NCBI GenBank assembly: GCA_021776515.1 | Contig: JAJFFS010000008.1 | Coordinates: 62,001-126,000 of the forward strand | Source: Robiginitomaculum sp. | GTDB lineage: Bacteria; Pseudomonadota; Alphaproteobacteria; Caulobacterales; Maricaulaceae | Reading direction: 5' to 3' | DNA: 64,000 nt | Shown here: positions 53,940 to 62,583 of the stretch, one piece after another | How the letters are laid out: each line of letters begins with the position of its first letter | Position numbering within the stretch: position 1 is the first letter of the stretch | The notes under the pieces: generated by a model | Database searches by the model: none | Told to the model about the DNA's origin: nothing | Seen by the model: the letters and a program-made list of their open reading frames with translations, nothing else | Translations under genes and position numbers: made by a program

Positions 53940-54647
53940 ATGCAGCCAAATGTAGCTGATCTTGAAGAATTTTACCGCAGTGCGTCAGGCCGGGCTGTGC
54001 AGGCCATGATTATGCGGCGGCTGGATGCGCTATGGCCAGACCTTACCGGTCAGGATGTCCTGATCCTGGGTTATGGCATCCCTTATTTCAACCACAATAG
54101 TGCGCCTCGGCGGTTGGCGCTGGCCATGCCGGCACGGCAGGGCGTTGAGCAATGGCCTGCGACAGGGCAGGTAAAATCGCTCTTGGTTGATGATGAAACT
54201 TTGCCTTTTGCGGAAAGTTCCTTTGACCGGCTGTTGATTGTTCACGGGCTGGAAGAAGCCCGCGCCCCGGGCAAGCTGTTGCTTGAGGCACACCGCATTC
54301 TTTCTCCGCAAGGGCGAGTGATGATGATCGTGCCAAACCGGTCCGGGCTTTGGGCGCATAATGATGCCAGCCCGTTTGGACATGGCCGGGCATTTTCGCG
54401 GGGGCAGATGCACCGCCTGATGCGTGAATGCGGATTACAACCGCATGCCTGGGCACGCGCACTCTATGCGCCGCCAACCCGGTTCATTTCCTCCATATCC
54501 TCCATGCGGGCATGGGAACAGGCAGGTGAAAGGCTCTGGCCAGCATTTGGCGGGGTGATTATGGTGGAAGCCAGCAAACAGGTGTTGGCTCGTCCACCAT
54601 CGTCTCACCCCTTATTAATACCGGCATTAGGAACACTAAAACCATGA
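53940..54647 (+). CDS. SAM-dependent methyltransferase (class I, type 11)
   Basis: A 235-residue protein. The SAM-binding glycine motif is degenerate (VLILGYGIPYF), but the type 11 core is clear in LLVDDETLPFAESSFDRLLIVHGLEEA and AHRILSPQGRVMMIVPNRSGLWA. The substrate is unknown; homologues next to gloB are generally annotated only as methyltransferases. AGGAAGGG lies directly before the ATG at 53940. It overlaps the chorismate mutase gene by four bases (ATGA). Confidence 0.85.
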   Translation: MQPNVADLEEFYRSASGRAVQAMIMRRLDALWPDLTGQDVLILGYGIPYFNHNSAPRRLALAMPARQGVEQWPATGQVKSLLVDDETLPFAESSFDRLLIVHGLEEARAPGKLLLEAHRILSPQGRVMMIVPNRSGLWAHNDASPFGHGRAFSRGQMHRLMRECGLQPHAWARALYAPPTRFISSISSMRAWEQAGERLWPAFGGVIMVEASKQVLARPPSSHPLLIPALGTLKP

Positions 54648-55393
54648 ACACACCTGAGCCAGACCTAGACATGAGCCAATGGCGCGCGGCGATAGACAGG
54701 CACGATGATGAAATTCTGGCGCTGATCAAATCCCGTCTTGCACTTTCCGAGCAAGTGGGAAAATCCAAAGTACGTGGTGGTTTGGCCTGGCGCCCTGCGC
54801 GCGAGGCACAATTGTTTGCCCGCCTTATCGGTCGGGCCAGCTCGACCTTAAGCCCGCAATCAGTGGAGCGTTTGTGGAGCACCGTTATTGCCCAGAGCCT
54901 TCAGGCGCAAGGACCAGCATTTTTGCTGGTTTCAAAATCTCATTCTGAATTACCGACCCTGGCTCGCACTTTTTTTGGCCTGCTGCCTATGCGCATGGTT
55001 GCTGACGATGCCGAGGCAATCAGACGCAGCCAACGCGAAGAGGGGGCCATTGCCATTGTGCCGGCCCCCGGCGCGCAGGCTGACTGGTGGGTAGAACTAG
55101 CAAGGATGAACGAGGAAGATGCGCCCGCCCCGGCGGTTTTGGCTGCCCTGCCACGCTTTGCCCGCGATACGCCCCCGGCGGCCTATGCCATTGCCATGGC
55201 GCCGCGCGAAAGCATGGGCAATGACAGGGCATGGTATGTGGCGGGCCCTGGGTCGGACAATGTGCCACATGGCACTGTGCTGGCCCGTCATGAAAACTTG
55301 AATCTGCTTGCCTTTGACGGCAAAGCTGCACCACAGGATATGGCAGGCTTTTGCCAGATCGGCCTTTTTGCCAAACCTTTGGACAAGACTTGA
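54644..55393 (+). CDS. Chorismate mutase (AroQ type) with unassigned C-terminal domain
   Basis: A 249-residue protein. Residues about 10-90 are an AroQ-type chorismate mutase (WRAAIDRHDDEILALIKSRL, then ALSEQVGKSKV), which makes prephenate. Residues about 95-249 form a second domain (FLLVSKSHSELPTLARTFFG; IAIVPAPGAQADWWVELARM) that I cannot assign. It faintly recalls the prephenate dehydratase region of P-proteins but lacks its motifs. It is followed after 12 bases by hisC; tyrA, often third in this alphaproteobacterial cluster, is not here. It supplies prephenate for Phe/Tyr synthesis. Confidence 0.88.
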   Translation: MNTPEPDLDMSQWRAAIDRHDDEILALIKSRLALSEQVGKSKVRGGLAWRPAREAQLFARLIGRASSTLSPQSVERLWSTVIAQSLQAQGPAFLLVSKSHSELPTLARTFFGLLPMRMVADDAEAIRRSQREEGAIAIVPAPGAQADWWVELARMNEEDAPAPAVLAALPRFARDTPPAAYAIAMAPRESMGNDRAWYVAGPGSDNVPHGTVLARHENLNLLAFDGKAAPQDMAGFCQIGLFAKPLDKT

Positions 55394-55405
55394 CAGGACA
55401 ACCCT

Positions 55406-56488
55406 ATGGCCCCGAAACCCCGCCCCGGCATTTTAGACATCAAGCCCTATCGCGGCGGCGTATCAGACGCCCCCGGATTTGAAGCGCCGACCAAGCTTTC
55501 TTCAAATGAGAACTGTTTTGGCTGTAGCCCGGCGGCCATTGCGGCAGTGCATAAAATGGAAAACAGTCTGGAACGCTATCCCGATGGCGGCGTGCAGCGC
55601 CTTCGTGATGCCCTTGCGCAAAAACATAACCTGGCGGCAGAGCAAATTGTTTGCGGGTGTGGCTCGGACGAAATTTTGCAACTTTTAGGCAAGGCCTATT
55701 TGCGTGAAGGCGATGAGGTTATCCTCGCTCAAAACGGCTTTTTGAGCTATAAACTGATCGCCATGCAAAATGGTGCCGCACCTGTGGCGGCGCCTGAAAA
55801 TAATATGTGTATTGATGCCGCCGCGTTTCTCTCTGTGGTTAGCCCGCGAACGCGTATGGTGTTTCTGGCCAATCCCAATAACCCCACCGGGTTTTTGATG
55901 CCGGGTGCCGAGGTGCGTAAACTTCATGCTGGATTGCCGGGTGATGTGTTGCTGATTATTGATGGTGCCTATGCGGAATATGTGCGCGAGGATGATTATG
56001 AAGGCGGCTTTGCGCTGGTGGAAAAGCACGACAATGTGGTGGCCACGCGCACGTTTTCCAAATCCTACGGTCTGGCCGGGCTTCGCGTTGGGTGGGCCTA
56101 TTGCCCGGATCAAATCGCCGCCGTTCTAAACCGGGTGCGCAGCCCGTTTAACGTCAATTCTGTCGCACAAACGGCGGCGCTGGCAGCCCTGAATGATGAG
56201 GAATTTTTGTCCAGGAGCACCGGGCATGTAGCCCACTGGGCACCATGGCTAGAGGCCGAGATCAGCAAGATCGGACTAAAAACATATCCCAGTGCAGGCA
56301 ATTTTGTACTGATTGGCATGGAGACCCCGGAACGCGCCGATGAAGTCGAACAGTTCCTGACGGCGCGTGGATTAATCTTGCGCGGCATGCGCGGTTTTGG
56401 ATTACCCGGGTTTTTGCGTATGACCATTGGTACCGAAGCCGAAAACCGTGCTGTGTTGGCCGCTCTATCAGCGTTTATGGCTCAATAA
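55406..56488 (+). CDS. hisC: Histidinol-phosphate/aromatic aminotransferase
   Basis: Fold type I PLP aminotransferase of 360 residues, HisC family: LSSNENCFGCSP at the substrate side, ANPNNPTGFL, IDGAYAEYV, and the PLP Lys in TRTFSKSYGLAGLRVGW. Next to chorismate mutase, members of this family often act on prephenate or aromatic 2-oxo acids instead of, or besides, histidinol phosphate, so this may be the aromatic copy. AGGAC lies nine bases before the ATG. It overlaps convergent plsC by 21 bases. Confidence 0.93.
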   Translation: MAPKPRPGILDIKPYRGGVSDAPGFEAPTKLSSNENCFGCSPAAIAAVHKMENSLERYPDGGVQRLRDALAQKHNLAAEQIVCGCGSDEILQLLGKAYLREGDEVILAQNGFLSYKLIAMQNGAAPVAAPENNMCIDAAAFLSVVSPRTRMVFLANPNNPTGFLMPGAEVRKLHAGLPGDVLLIIDGAYAEYVREDDYEGGFALVEKHDNVVATRTFSKSYGLAGLRVGWAYCPDQIAAVLNRVRSPFNVNSVAQTAALAALNDEEFLSRSTGHVAHWAPWLEAEISKIGLKTYPSAGNFVLIGMETPERADEVEQFLTARGLILRGMRGFGLPGFLRMTIGTEAENRAVLAALSAFMAQ

Positions 56489-57193
56489 TTCTTTTGAGGC
56501 GGCTTCAATTTGATCGTGCAGGGTTTTCATAAACGCTTTGCGTTTTAACCCGGGCGCGATGGGCGGTAAAACCCGTACGGTAATAATCCCGGGCGTCAGG
56601 ATGAAGCCGTGGGCAGGCCAGTGCAGACCAGAGTTCAGCGCCACAGGAATGCAGGGTACATTCATTTGCTGATAGAGGGCGGCCACGCCGGGTTTATAGG
56701 GCAGTATAGCCCCCGGTGCGGTGCGGGTGCCTTCGGGGAAAATGGCAATTTGGCGACCCTCATCGGCCAACACCCCGGCTTGACGCAACATTTTACGTAA
56801 AGCCGTAGCATGGCCATTACGATCCACCATGACGTTTTTAAGCTTGAGTGCAAACCAGCCAAAAATAGGCAAAAAGCCCAGCTCTTTTTTGAAGATTAAC
56901 GCCGGATCATTGCATGTGATCCATGGCCACAATACATCAACCATAGCCTGGTGTTTACAGGCGATCAGTGCACCGCCTTTGGGTAAATGTTGTTGCCCCT
57001 CTATGTTTAGATGAACACCGCAAAAGGTGCGCAAGCCCCAAAGCACCAACCGTATCCACAGTATAACCACCCCTTTTGCCCATGCCCTTGGACCAGCCAA
57101 TAAGGGCAGACAGATCAATCCCATCAGGACCATCAGGCCATACATCCAGATCATGAAAATTACAGATCGTATGATGAGCAAAAGACGGTTCAT
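56468..57193 (-). CDS. plsC: 1-acyl-sn-glycerol-3-phosphate acyltransferase
   Basis: Membrane-associated acyltransferase of 241 residues making phosphatidic acid. Hydrophobic N-terminus (about 1-55), catalytic HX4D as CKHQAMVD, and the glycerol-phosphate-binding FPEGTR motif are present, with VPCIPVALNSG as the fourth block. ATG 57193 overlaps the ydcF stop by one base (TAATG), and the unit ftsE-ftsX-ydcF-plsC is tightly packed, suggesting a link between envelope growth and division. Confidence 0.94.
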   Translation of the reverse strand: MNRLLLIIRSVIFMIWMYGLMVLMGLICLPLLAGPRAWAKGVVILWIRLVLWGLRTFCGVHLNIEGQQHLPKGGALIACKHQAMVDVLWPWITCNDPALIFKKELGFLPIFGWFALKLKNVMVDRNGHATALRKMLRQAGVLADEGRQIAIFPEGTRTAPGAILPYKPGVAALYQQMNVPCIPVALNSGLHWPAHGFILTPGIITVRVLPPIAPGLKRKAFMKTLHDQIEAASKELLSHKR

Positions 57194-57777
57194 TATTCGC
57201 CCTCTGTGGTGCCAAGGCCAAGAAGTCCTTCTCGACCTAAAATCACTACATGTTTAAGGTACTCAACAAGTATGCGCCGCCATTTCTCCATGCCCGTATG
57301 GTTGCTGGCTTTTACAGGAAATGGCACAAGTCTGGTATCGGGTAGTGAGGCGCTCAGCTCTATCAGGGCGCGCGGCATATGCCAGGCAGAGGTCACCACA
57401 ATAAGGTGCTGGTAGTCATGAGCTTGCGCCCATTTGGCTATTTCATCAGCATTGCCCAGTGTGTCGCGGGCCTGGTAGCCAAGGTCGACGCAGCAGCGCA
57501 TGGTCTGCTCATCCAGATGAAACAGATTTTTTATATCGTCACGCTGTACGGTGTTATGAACGCCGGAGATTAGCAATCTCTGGCCGCGTTCTTGCGCCAG
57601 AAGTGCCGTGGCCGCCCGGATACGTGTCCCTCCACCGCCGGTGAGTACCACAATGGCATCAGCCTGCGGCATGGTCTCAATGGTACGGGTTTTCGGTAAC
57701 CCAACCAGAAAAATTATAAAGCCGATCAGCAGAGCCAGCAGCAGGAAAGACAAGGAATACAGGATTAGCCGCCACAT
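57193..57777 (-). CDS. YdcF/ElyC-family (DUF218) membrane protein
   Basis: A 194-residue protein with one N-terminal membrane segment (LILYSLSFLLLALLIGFIIF) and a DUF218 domain: ADAIVVLTGGGGTRIRAATAL, LLISGVHNTVQ, ARDTLGNADEIAKWA and LIVVTSAWHMPRAL. E. coli ElyC of this family affects peptidoglycan precursor synthesis, while YdcF binds SAM; the activity here is unknown. Its start overlaps the ftsX stop by one base, the same arrangement as with plsC. Confidence 0.9.
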   Translation of the reverse strand: MWRLILYSLSFLLLALLIGFIIFLVGLPKTRTIETMPQADAIVVLTGGGGTRIRAATALLAQERGQRLLISGVHNTVQRDDIKNLFHLDEQTMRCCVDLGYQARDTLGNADEIAKWAQAHDYQHLIVVTSAWHMPRALIELSASLPDTRLVPFPVKASNHTGMEKWRRILVEYLKHVVILGREGLLGLGTTEGE

Positions 57778-58664
57778 TATTCCTGTTCCTTCAAGTTTGA
57801 AAGTACAGTCAGGCGTGCCGTCAGCGCCCCGAAAAATGCAGTTAAAACCGGGGCCAGAATCAACAGGCCAAGGCCGACGGGATCAAGTCTGAAGACCGGC
57901 AGTAAAAGCCCGGAACCGTCACTGGCCATAAGTTGCGCAATGCCGACAACAAGGCCGGCCAGCGCCGCACCGGCCAATCCGGCGCGCAAGCCTATGGCGC
58001 CAAAGCGTCGCTCAAACTGCGCTGCGATAAACCCGTCAAAGGCACCGGCAAGGTGCAATGTGTTGACCACCTCACGTCGCGCCGCCAGATTGGCACGGGT
58101 GGCAAACCCGGTAACGGCAATGGCAGCACTAATCAGCAAAGCCAGTGCGGTAAGTAAAAATATTTGCAAAAACCGGGCTGCATTATTCATTTCAGCTGAC
58201 CAGCGCCGATGATCATCCACTTCGGCGCGAATGTCGCTGGCGTTTAGCGCAAATGTAATCGCTTCTTTGTCGGCGGGGGCCTTGGGGTTTAATTGAATGG
58301 CCAGAATAATGGGCAAGGGTAGATCATCGGGGATGTTTCCCTTACCCAGCCAAGGCTCCAGCAAGGCCGCCGCATGAGCGCGGTCATAAACGGCAACCCC
58401 TGAAACCCCCGGCATAGCCCGTAATAACGCTGCCGCCCGGTCTACCTTGGTGCCCTGATCTTTGGTTTCCTTGATCTGTACGGTCATGGCGCCGTTTAGA
58501 TCAGCCCGCCAGTTTGCCGCAGATACAAAGGCGGCCCGGGTAATCAGGGCGCTGATGCAGGCCAGAAAAATAATAATCGCAATAACAAAAAATAACGCAC
58601 CGTCCTGTTTTGAACGTCGGGGAAGCAGTGAGGCTGGGGTCGGGTTTGGCAGGGGTGTTGTCAT
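57777..58664 (-). CDS. ftsX: Cell division protein FtsX
   Basis: Integral membrane partner of FtsE, 295 residues, with four membrane segments (about 25-45, 168-190, 218-240, 262-285) and a periplasmic domain between the first two. FtsEX controls peptidoglycan hydrolases at the septum. Sequence is divergent, as usual for alphaproteobacterial FtsX (ARREVVNTLHLAGAFDGFIA is the conserved region). It overlaps ftsE by four bases (ATGA 58661-58664). Confidence 0.93.
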   Translation of the reverse strand: MTTPLPNPTPASLLPRRSKQDGALFFVIAIIIFLACISALITRAAFVSAANWRADLNGAMTVQIKETKDQGTKVDRAAALLRAMPGVSGVAVYDRAHAAALLEPWLGKGNIPDDLPLPIILAIQLNPKAPADKEAITFALNASDIRAEVDDHRRWSAEMNNAARFLQIFLLTALALLISAAIAVTGFATRANLAARREVVNTLHLAGAFDGFIAAQFERRFGAIGLRAGLAGAALAGLVVGIAQLMASDGSGLLLPVFRLDPVGLGLLILAPVLTAFFGALTARLTVLSNLKEQE

Positions 58665-59419
58665 GATCGGCCCGGCCTTCTGGCGGGTTTGGGGCCGCTG
58701 AGCCTCCCGTCATTAATGGTCAGAACCGGTGCGCCCGATGCCCGGACAAGCTGCAGGTCATGACTGGCAATCAATACGGTGGAGCCCAGCCGGTTCAACT
58801 CGACAAAAAGGCGCATCAACCGGATGCCCATTTCAGGGTCAACATTGCCTGTTGGCTCATCCGCGATCAGCAGTTCAGGTTTGCCCACGACGGCGCGGGC
58901 AATGGCAACGCGTTGTTTTTCTCCGCCGGAAAGCGTGCGCGGGTTTTTATTAATGGCATCACCCAGTCCAACCCAGGACAACAGCTCAACCACATCCTCT
59001 TCGTAACTCTCGCGTTTTTCCCCCGCAGCACGTAAGGGAAGGGCAATGTTTTCAAATACGCTAAGATGTTCCAGAAGGCGAAATTCCTGAAAGACGACCC
59101 CGATACGTCGCCTCAGCAGTGCTTTATCGCGGCGAGAACAATGGGCCACATCCTGCCCGAAAAGCTGCACCTGCCCCTTTGAGCCGTTTTGCGCCAGATA
59201 AATAAGTTTCAATAACGAGGATTTACCAGCACCAGATGGTCCGGTCAGAAAATGAAATGACCCTGGTGACAGGTTTAAATTGATGTCGTGCAGCACATCC
59301 GGTCCATGAGAATACCGCATGTATAAACCTTGAAGCGCCAGCACCGGGAAATTTTGATCTGGCGTTGAGGCTTGCGATTGTATGGACTTCGGTGAAAGAA
59401 TGGGCGACCTCTTAAGCAT
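58661..59419 (-). CDS. ftsE: Cell division ATP-binding protein FtsE
   Basis: ABC ATPase of 252 residues. Walker A GPSGAGKSSLLKLIY, Q-loop VVFQEFRLLEHLSVFENIAL, signature LSGGEKQRVAIARAV, Walker B ELLIADEPTGNVDPEMG and switch His in IASHDLQL are all intact. A variable 25-residue N-terminal extension precedes the conserved VLALQGLYMRYSHGPDVL, so the start may be later than ATG 59419. It is divergent from the zinc-ribbon gene 29 bases away. Confidence 0.95.
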   Translation of the reverse strand: MLKRSPILSPKSIQSQASTPDQNFPVLALQGLYMRYSHGPDVLHDINLNLSPGSFHFLTGPSGAGKSSLLKLIYLAQNGSKGQVQLFGQDVAHCSRRDKALLRRRIGVVFQEFRLLEHLSVFENIALPLRAAGEKRESYEEDVVELLSWVGLGDAINKNPRTLSGGEKQRVAIARAVVGKPELLIADEPTGNVDPEMGIRLMRLFVELNRLGSTVLIASHDLQLVRASGAPVLTINDGRLSGPKPARRPGRS

Positions 59420-59448
59420 TGAGACTGAAAGACTGATTCGATTAGCAC

Positions 59449-60351
59449 ATGATAATAACGTGTCCAGACTGTTCTACGCGCTATACCGTCGATGCCAAGA
59501 CATTGGGTCAGTCAGGCCGTGAAGTGAGCTGCGCAGCATGCAGTCATGTATGGTTTGCCACACCCACGACGGAAGAGCCACCGCAGGACGAAATTGTCGC
59601 TCCACCTGTTGATGCAGAAGTTGACGATTTTGATGATTTTGACAAAGTTGATGTTGAGGCTTTGGCCGAGGATGATTTTGACAGTATTCAACGGGATGAC
59701 GATACGACTGACGAGCCAGTCAATGCCGAAGAGGCGGCGTCAGATCCGGCACCGGAATCTGAGGTCACTGAAGATACCAATGCAGAAGACGTTGAAGCCC
59801 CGATCAAACCACCAACGCACCGCGTCTATCGTAACAAGCTGGAGGCCAAGGCCAAACGCAAACGTACAATGATGGCTTTGGGTGCCTGGCTTGGTGTTGC
59901 GGCCAGCCTTGTGCTGATCGCCGCATTGGCAATTTTCAACAAAGAGACGGTGGTGCGGGTCTTGCCTCGTACAGCGGGTACTTTTGCCAGTATAGGCATG
60001 CCGGTCGATACTTGGGGGGTTGAGTTAAAAGATGCGCAGGCAACATTACAGACCATAAACGGTGTGGATGTGTTGCGCATTTCAGGGGAGCTTTATAATC
60101 CGGGCAAGGAAACACGTACGGCACCGTTGGTGCGCATCAGCATGCGTGATGAAACGGGCGCCGAGATACACACATGGACAACACCTACGGGTCTGACTGA
60201 ACTTCCTGCGGAAACCAGCACACAATTTACCACCGAGGTGCGAAATTTACCCTCGCAAGCTGTCGATCTGCATTTTTTCCTGACAGACACCCCCCTGGAT
60301 AGTGAAACGTCAGCAAAAAAACAAATACTTGTTAGTGATGAACGCCATTGA
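59449..60351 (+). CDS. Zinc-ribbon (MJ0042-type) membrane protein with DUF3426
   Basis: A 300-residue protein. The N-terminus is an MJ0042 zinc ribbon with Cys5, Cys8, Cys28 and Cys31 (TCPDCSTRYTVD, CAACSHVW). An acidic low-complexity linker (about 38-118) leads to one membrane segment (about 141-163, AWLGVAASLVLIAALAIF) and a DUF3426 periplasmic domain (LRISGELYNPGKETRTAPLV). This architecture is common in proteobacteria and of unknown function; the alphaproteobacterial copies often neighbour ftsE/ftsX, as here. Its stop overlaps the TTG start of the phosphatase gene. Confidence 0.9.
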   Translation: MIITCPDCSTRYTVDAKTLGQSGREVSCAACSHVWFATPTTEEPPQDEIVAPPVDAEVDDFDDFDKVDVEALAEDDFDSIQRDDDTTDEPVNAEEAASDPAPESEVTEDTNAEDVEAPIKPPTHRVYRNKLEAKAKRKRTMMALGAWLGVAASLVLIAALAIFNKETVVRVLPRTAGTFASIGMPVDTWGVELKDAQATLQTINGVDVLRISGELYNPGKETRTAPLVRISMRDETGAEIHTWTTPTGLTELPAETSTQFTTEVRNLPSQAVDLHFFLTDTPLDSETSAKKQILVSDERH

Positions 60352-61010
60352 GCGGCTCTAAACAGCTGGTCATTTTTGATTGTGATGGCGTGCTGGTAGA
60401 TTCTGAAACAATTACCAATCAGGTGTTTGCCAGACTAATTAGTGAAGCAGGCTGGCCGATAAGCTTTGAAGAGTGCTGCGCACGCTTTAAGGGGCTTTCC
60501 CTGGCCGATAGCATGAACCAGATAGAGGCTCACCTTGGGCAATCATTGGCAGAAAGTTGGCCAGAGCATTATCGGACAGAAAGTTATGCAGCCTTGCGGG
60601 CGCACGTGCAGATTATGCCCGGGGCGATGGAGGCAATAGCCTCAGTGCATCATGCCGGTGCCCAAATGTGCATTGCCTCTTCTGGTCCCATGGGAAAAAT
60701 GGACATCACGCTGGCACGCACCGGCTTGAAAGCAAAGTTTTCAGGCTTGATCTTTAATTCAGCCATGGTCAGTCAGGGCAAACCGGCCCCTGATCTTTTT
60801 CAACACGCAGCCCGGCAAATGAATGTTTCGCCAACCGGATGCCTCGTGATTGAGGATTCGCGCTATGGCGCCCGTGCGGCTCGCGCCGCCGGAATGACCT
60901 GCCTGGGGTATATCGGCGGTACTTTAAAAGACGAAGATGGTCTGGCCAGGGAGGGGGCGCACCTCATTTCAGATTTACGCGAAGTTGAGGGTTTTCTCAA
61001 AACACTCTGA
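60348..61010 (+). CDS. HAD-family hydrolase (beta-phosphoglucomutase-like)
   Basis: A 220-residue HAD subfamily IA protein. The nucleophile/acid pair is in FDCDGVLVDSE (Asp10, Asp12), the second motif is CIASSGPMGKM, the Lys is in SQGKPAPDLFQHAA, and the Mg-binding acidic pair is in LVIEDSRYGARAARAAGM. Close to sugar-phosphate phosphatases and phosphoglucomutases; substrate unknown. The start is TTG 60348, overlapping the upstream stop (TTGA), so it is translationally coupled to the zinc-ribbon gene. Two bidirectional-looking arms of a terminator follow. Confidence 0.9.
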   Translation: MSGSKQLVIFDCDGVLVDSETITNQVFARLISEAGWPISFEECCARFKGLSLADSMNQIEAHLGQSLAESWPEHYRTESYAALRAHVQIMPGAMEAIASVHHAGAQMCIASSGPMGKMDITLARTGLKAKFSGLIFNSAMVSQGKPAPDLFQHAARQMNVSPTGCLVIEDSRYGARAARAAGMTCLGYIGGTLKDEDGLAREGAHLISDLREVEGFLKTL

Positions 61011-61034
61011 GATAAATTCGTAGCCGCCAAAGAA

Positions 61035-61066
61035 AAAGCCGGGTCCACACAAAGTGACCCGGCTTT
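61035..61066. terminator. Hairpin terminator after the HAD gene
   Basis: AAAGCCGGGTC (61035-61045) pairs with GACCCGGCTTT (61056-61066), 11 bp, loop CACACAAAGT. The T run is short on the plus strand (TTT) but the flanking A tract (61033-61037) gives TTTTTCTTT on the minus strand, so it may act on both strands. It ends 25 bases after the HAD stop at the earliest. Confidence 0.8.
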
Positions 61067-61355
61067 AAAGTCCTCGCGAAGGCCTCTCAAAGGGGGGGGA
61101 GGAAAGACCTGCGGTAACCGTCTCTAACGAAAAACGTCTGGGGAAACGGTAAAGCAGCAAAAAAGCAGCTTCGTAGAAGTATATAGGTAAGCATTGATAA
61201 TAATAAAAGTGCCATATTGCCGCATCCCCTATGCATTTTTGCATAGCCTGTGGTGCCTGGTGATTTGCCCTTCATCTACATGAACACGCCCTTCAGGTCA
61301 GTTTCAGGTGAGCTTTTGCAATATGGCCACAAGCTGGACATCAAGGAGAAAAATG
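61067..61355. other. Intergenic region before the secreted protein gene
   Basis: Nothing beyond a promoter is expected. A T/C-rich stretch, GGGGGGGGAGG at about 61091-61103 and an AT-rich 61175-61215 are visible. A minus-strand open frame at 61087-61275 has no ribosome-binding site or family sequence and is not called. Confidence 0.4.
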
Positions 61356-61817
61356 ATGAAGACGTTAAAAAAACTAAACCCGGGCAAATCACTTGTTTTA
61401 TTTGCTGCCCTTGGTCTCGTTAGCACTGTAATAGCTGCCCCGGCTTTTGCAGATCATTCAAACGGGTCACGTACAAACCGGACCTATGAAAACAATAATG
61501 GTTATAACAATGGCTATGGAAACCGTGGTTATCGGAATAATACGCGCAATCAATATGCGCGGCTGGATCGCATCAACCGTTATGGCGTGCGCGGTAAAAT
61601 CATAAAATATGGTCGTGGCACTTATCGTGAGTGTTTTCGGGTCAAGCGCTCCGGCAAATACCAAAGAGAAGCGGCTATCGTAACGGTACGCTATTGTCTG
61701 GACCCTTATGGTGACGCCAAAATGGTTAGAGGCTCCAAGCAGTTAGTTCGCTATATGGGGTATTACCGTCCGGCACGCGGCTATAATTACCGCGCACCAA
61801 CGCCGCGGCGTCACTAA
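61356..61817 (+). CDS. Secreted Asn/Gly/Tyr-rich unknown protein
   Basis: A 153-residue exported protein I do not recognise. A signal peptide (KSLVLFAALGLVSTVIAAPAFA) ends at residues AFA before DHSN. A low-complexity Asn-Gly-Tyr-Arg region (about 35-65) follows, then a basic domain with two Cys (RECFRVK and RYCLDPYG) that could form a disulfide. AGGAG lies four bases before ATG 61353 and seven before ATG 61356; the latter is chosen. It is monocistronic, between terminators on both sides, and rich in Arg and Tyr, which is typical of small envelope proteins. Confidence 0.75.
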   Translation: MKTLKKLNPGKSLVLFAALGLVSTVIAAPAFADHSNGSRTNRTYENNNGYNNGYGNRGYRNNTRNQYARLDRINRYGVRGKIIKYGRGTYRECFRVKRSGKYQREAAIVTVRYCLDPYGDAKMVRGSKQLVRYMGYYRPARGYNYRAPTPRRH

Positions 61818-61841
61818 CCTCAGCCTCTGCTCTAATCAACG

Positions 61842-61875
61842 CCCTCGCGTCATAAAAATGGCGCGGGGGTTTTCT
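61842..61875 (+). terminator. Intrinsic terminator after the secreted protein gene
   Basis: A 12-bp stem with two G-U pairs (61842-61853 with 61858-61869), loop AAAA, followed by TTTTCTT. It ends the plus-strand gene and lies two bases before the stop of the convergent unknown gene, so it may serve both. Confidence 0.85.
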
Positions 61876-61877
61876 TG

Positions 61878-62429
61878 TCAGCTGGAAGGTTCTGTCGCCA
61901 GTTCTTTGACCAGCCGCCTTGAAAACTTGTCGAAACTGCGCCGGGCATCATACCAGGTTGTCAGGCCTGAGCTGTGGTGATCAAGATAGCTGGCAAAGTA
62001 GCGATACCGAATTTTGCCCAGATCGGTTCCATCAGCAGCAATTATATGCGCTTCGACCTCGGCACCACCCAGACCAAAAGAACGAAAGTCCAGTCCCGGG
62101 CGCCGGGTATAGGCCTGCATCGTTGGCCGGTTGGGTGCCAAGTCAATGATGGTTAGCTCAAGACGTGCACCACCATCATTCATCAACTTATTTTTATCAA
62201 GACGGCTGGATATTTTTTTGACAAGGTTTTTTTTCAATTGTTCAATATCACGAGGGCCCCAAAGTTCATCCTCATTGATAACGTCATCGCTGGCAGAAAC
62301 GGTAATCGAGGAAATTGTTATATTTGTTGCCTCAATAGAGGTGCTAAATTTATAATCTGCGGTTCGCGCAGCACCAGTTGTAAGGATGCCAAAGGCGAAA
62401 ATGGTAATGAATAATGTCAAGAAACGCAT
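61878..62429 (-). CDS. Exported unknown protein
   Basis: A 183-residue protein with a signal peptide (about 1-25, FLTLFITIFAFGILTTGAA). The body is alpha/beta with SRLDKNKLMNDGGARLELTI, IDLAPNRPTMQAYTRRPGL and a C-terminal TTWYDARRSFDKFSRRLVKE. This layout (a signal, then a DUF3313-like or DUF4410-like fold) is seen in periplasmic or lipid-anchored proteins, but there is no lipobox Cys. ATG 62429 with AGGAG eight bases upstream is chosen over a longer frame. Divergent from purH. Confidence 0.75.
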   Translation of the reverse strand: MRFLTLFITIFAFGILTTGAARTADYKFSTSIEATNITISSITVSASDDVINEDELWGPRDIEQLKKNLVKKISSRLDKNKLMNDGGARLELTIIDLAPNRPTMQAYTRRPGLDFRSFGLGGAEVEAHIIAADGTDLGKIRYRYFASYLDHHSSGLTTWYDARRSFDKFSRRLVKELATEPSS

Positions 62430-62583
62430 AGCGATACTCCTGTTTTTAAACCATGCCCCAGCCCAGGCAGGAAGCAGTGTATCATAATTTACAGCGCTTG
62501 GGTAAAGAAGCTGCATGGTCGCTATTCCCTACCCTGTATTTGGTGTAAATGCGGGCCAGCTCTCAAAACGAATCGGAAGAATT

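Noticed and set aside
61087-61275. A 62-codon minus-strand frame
   Set aside because: No ribosome-binding site or family sequence; it lies in a promoter region flanked by a terminator.
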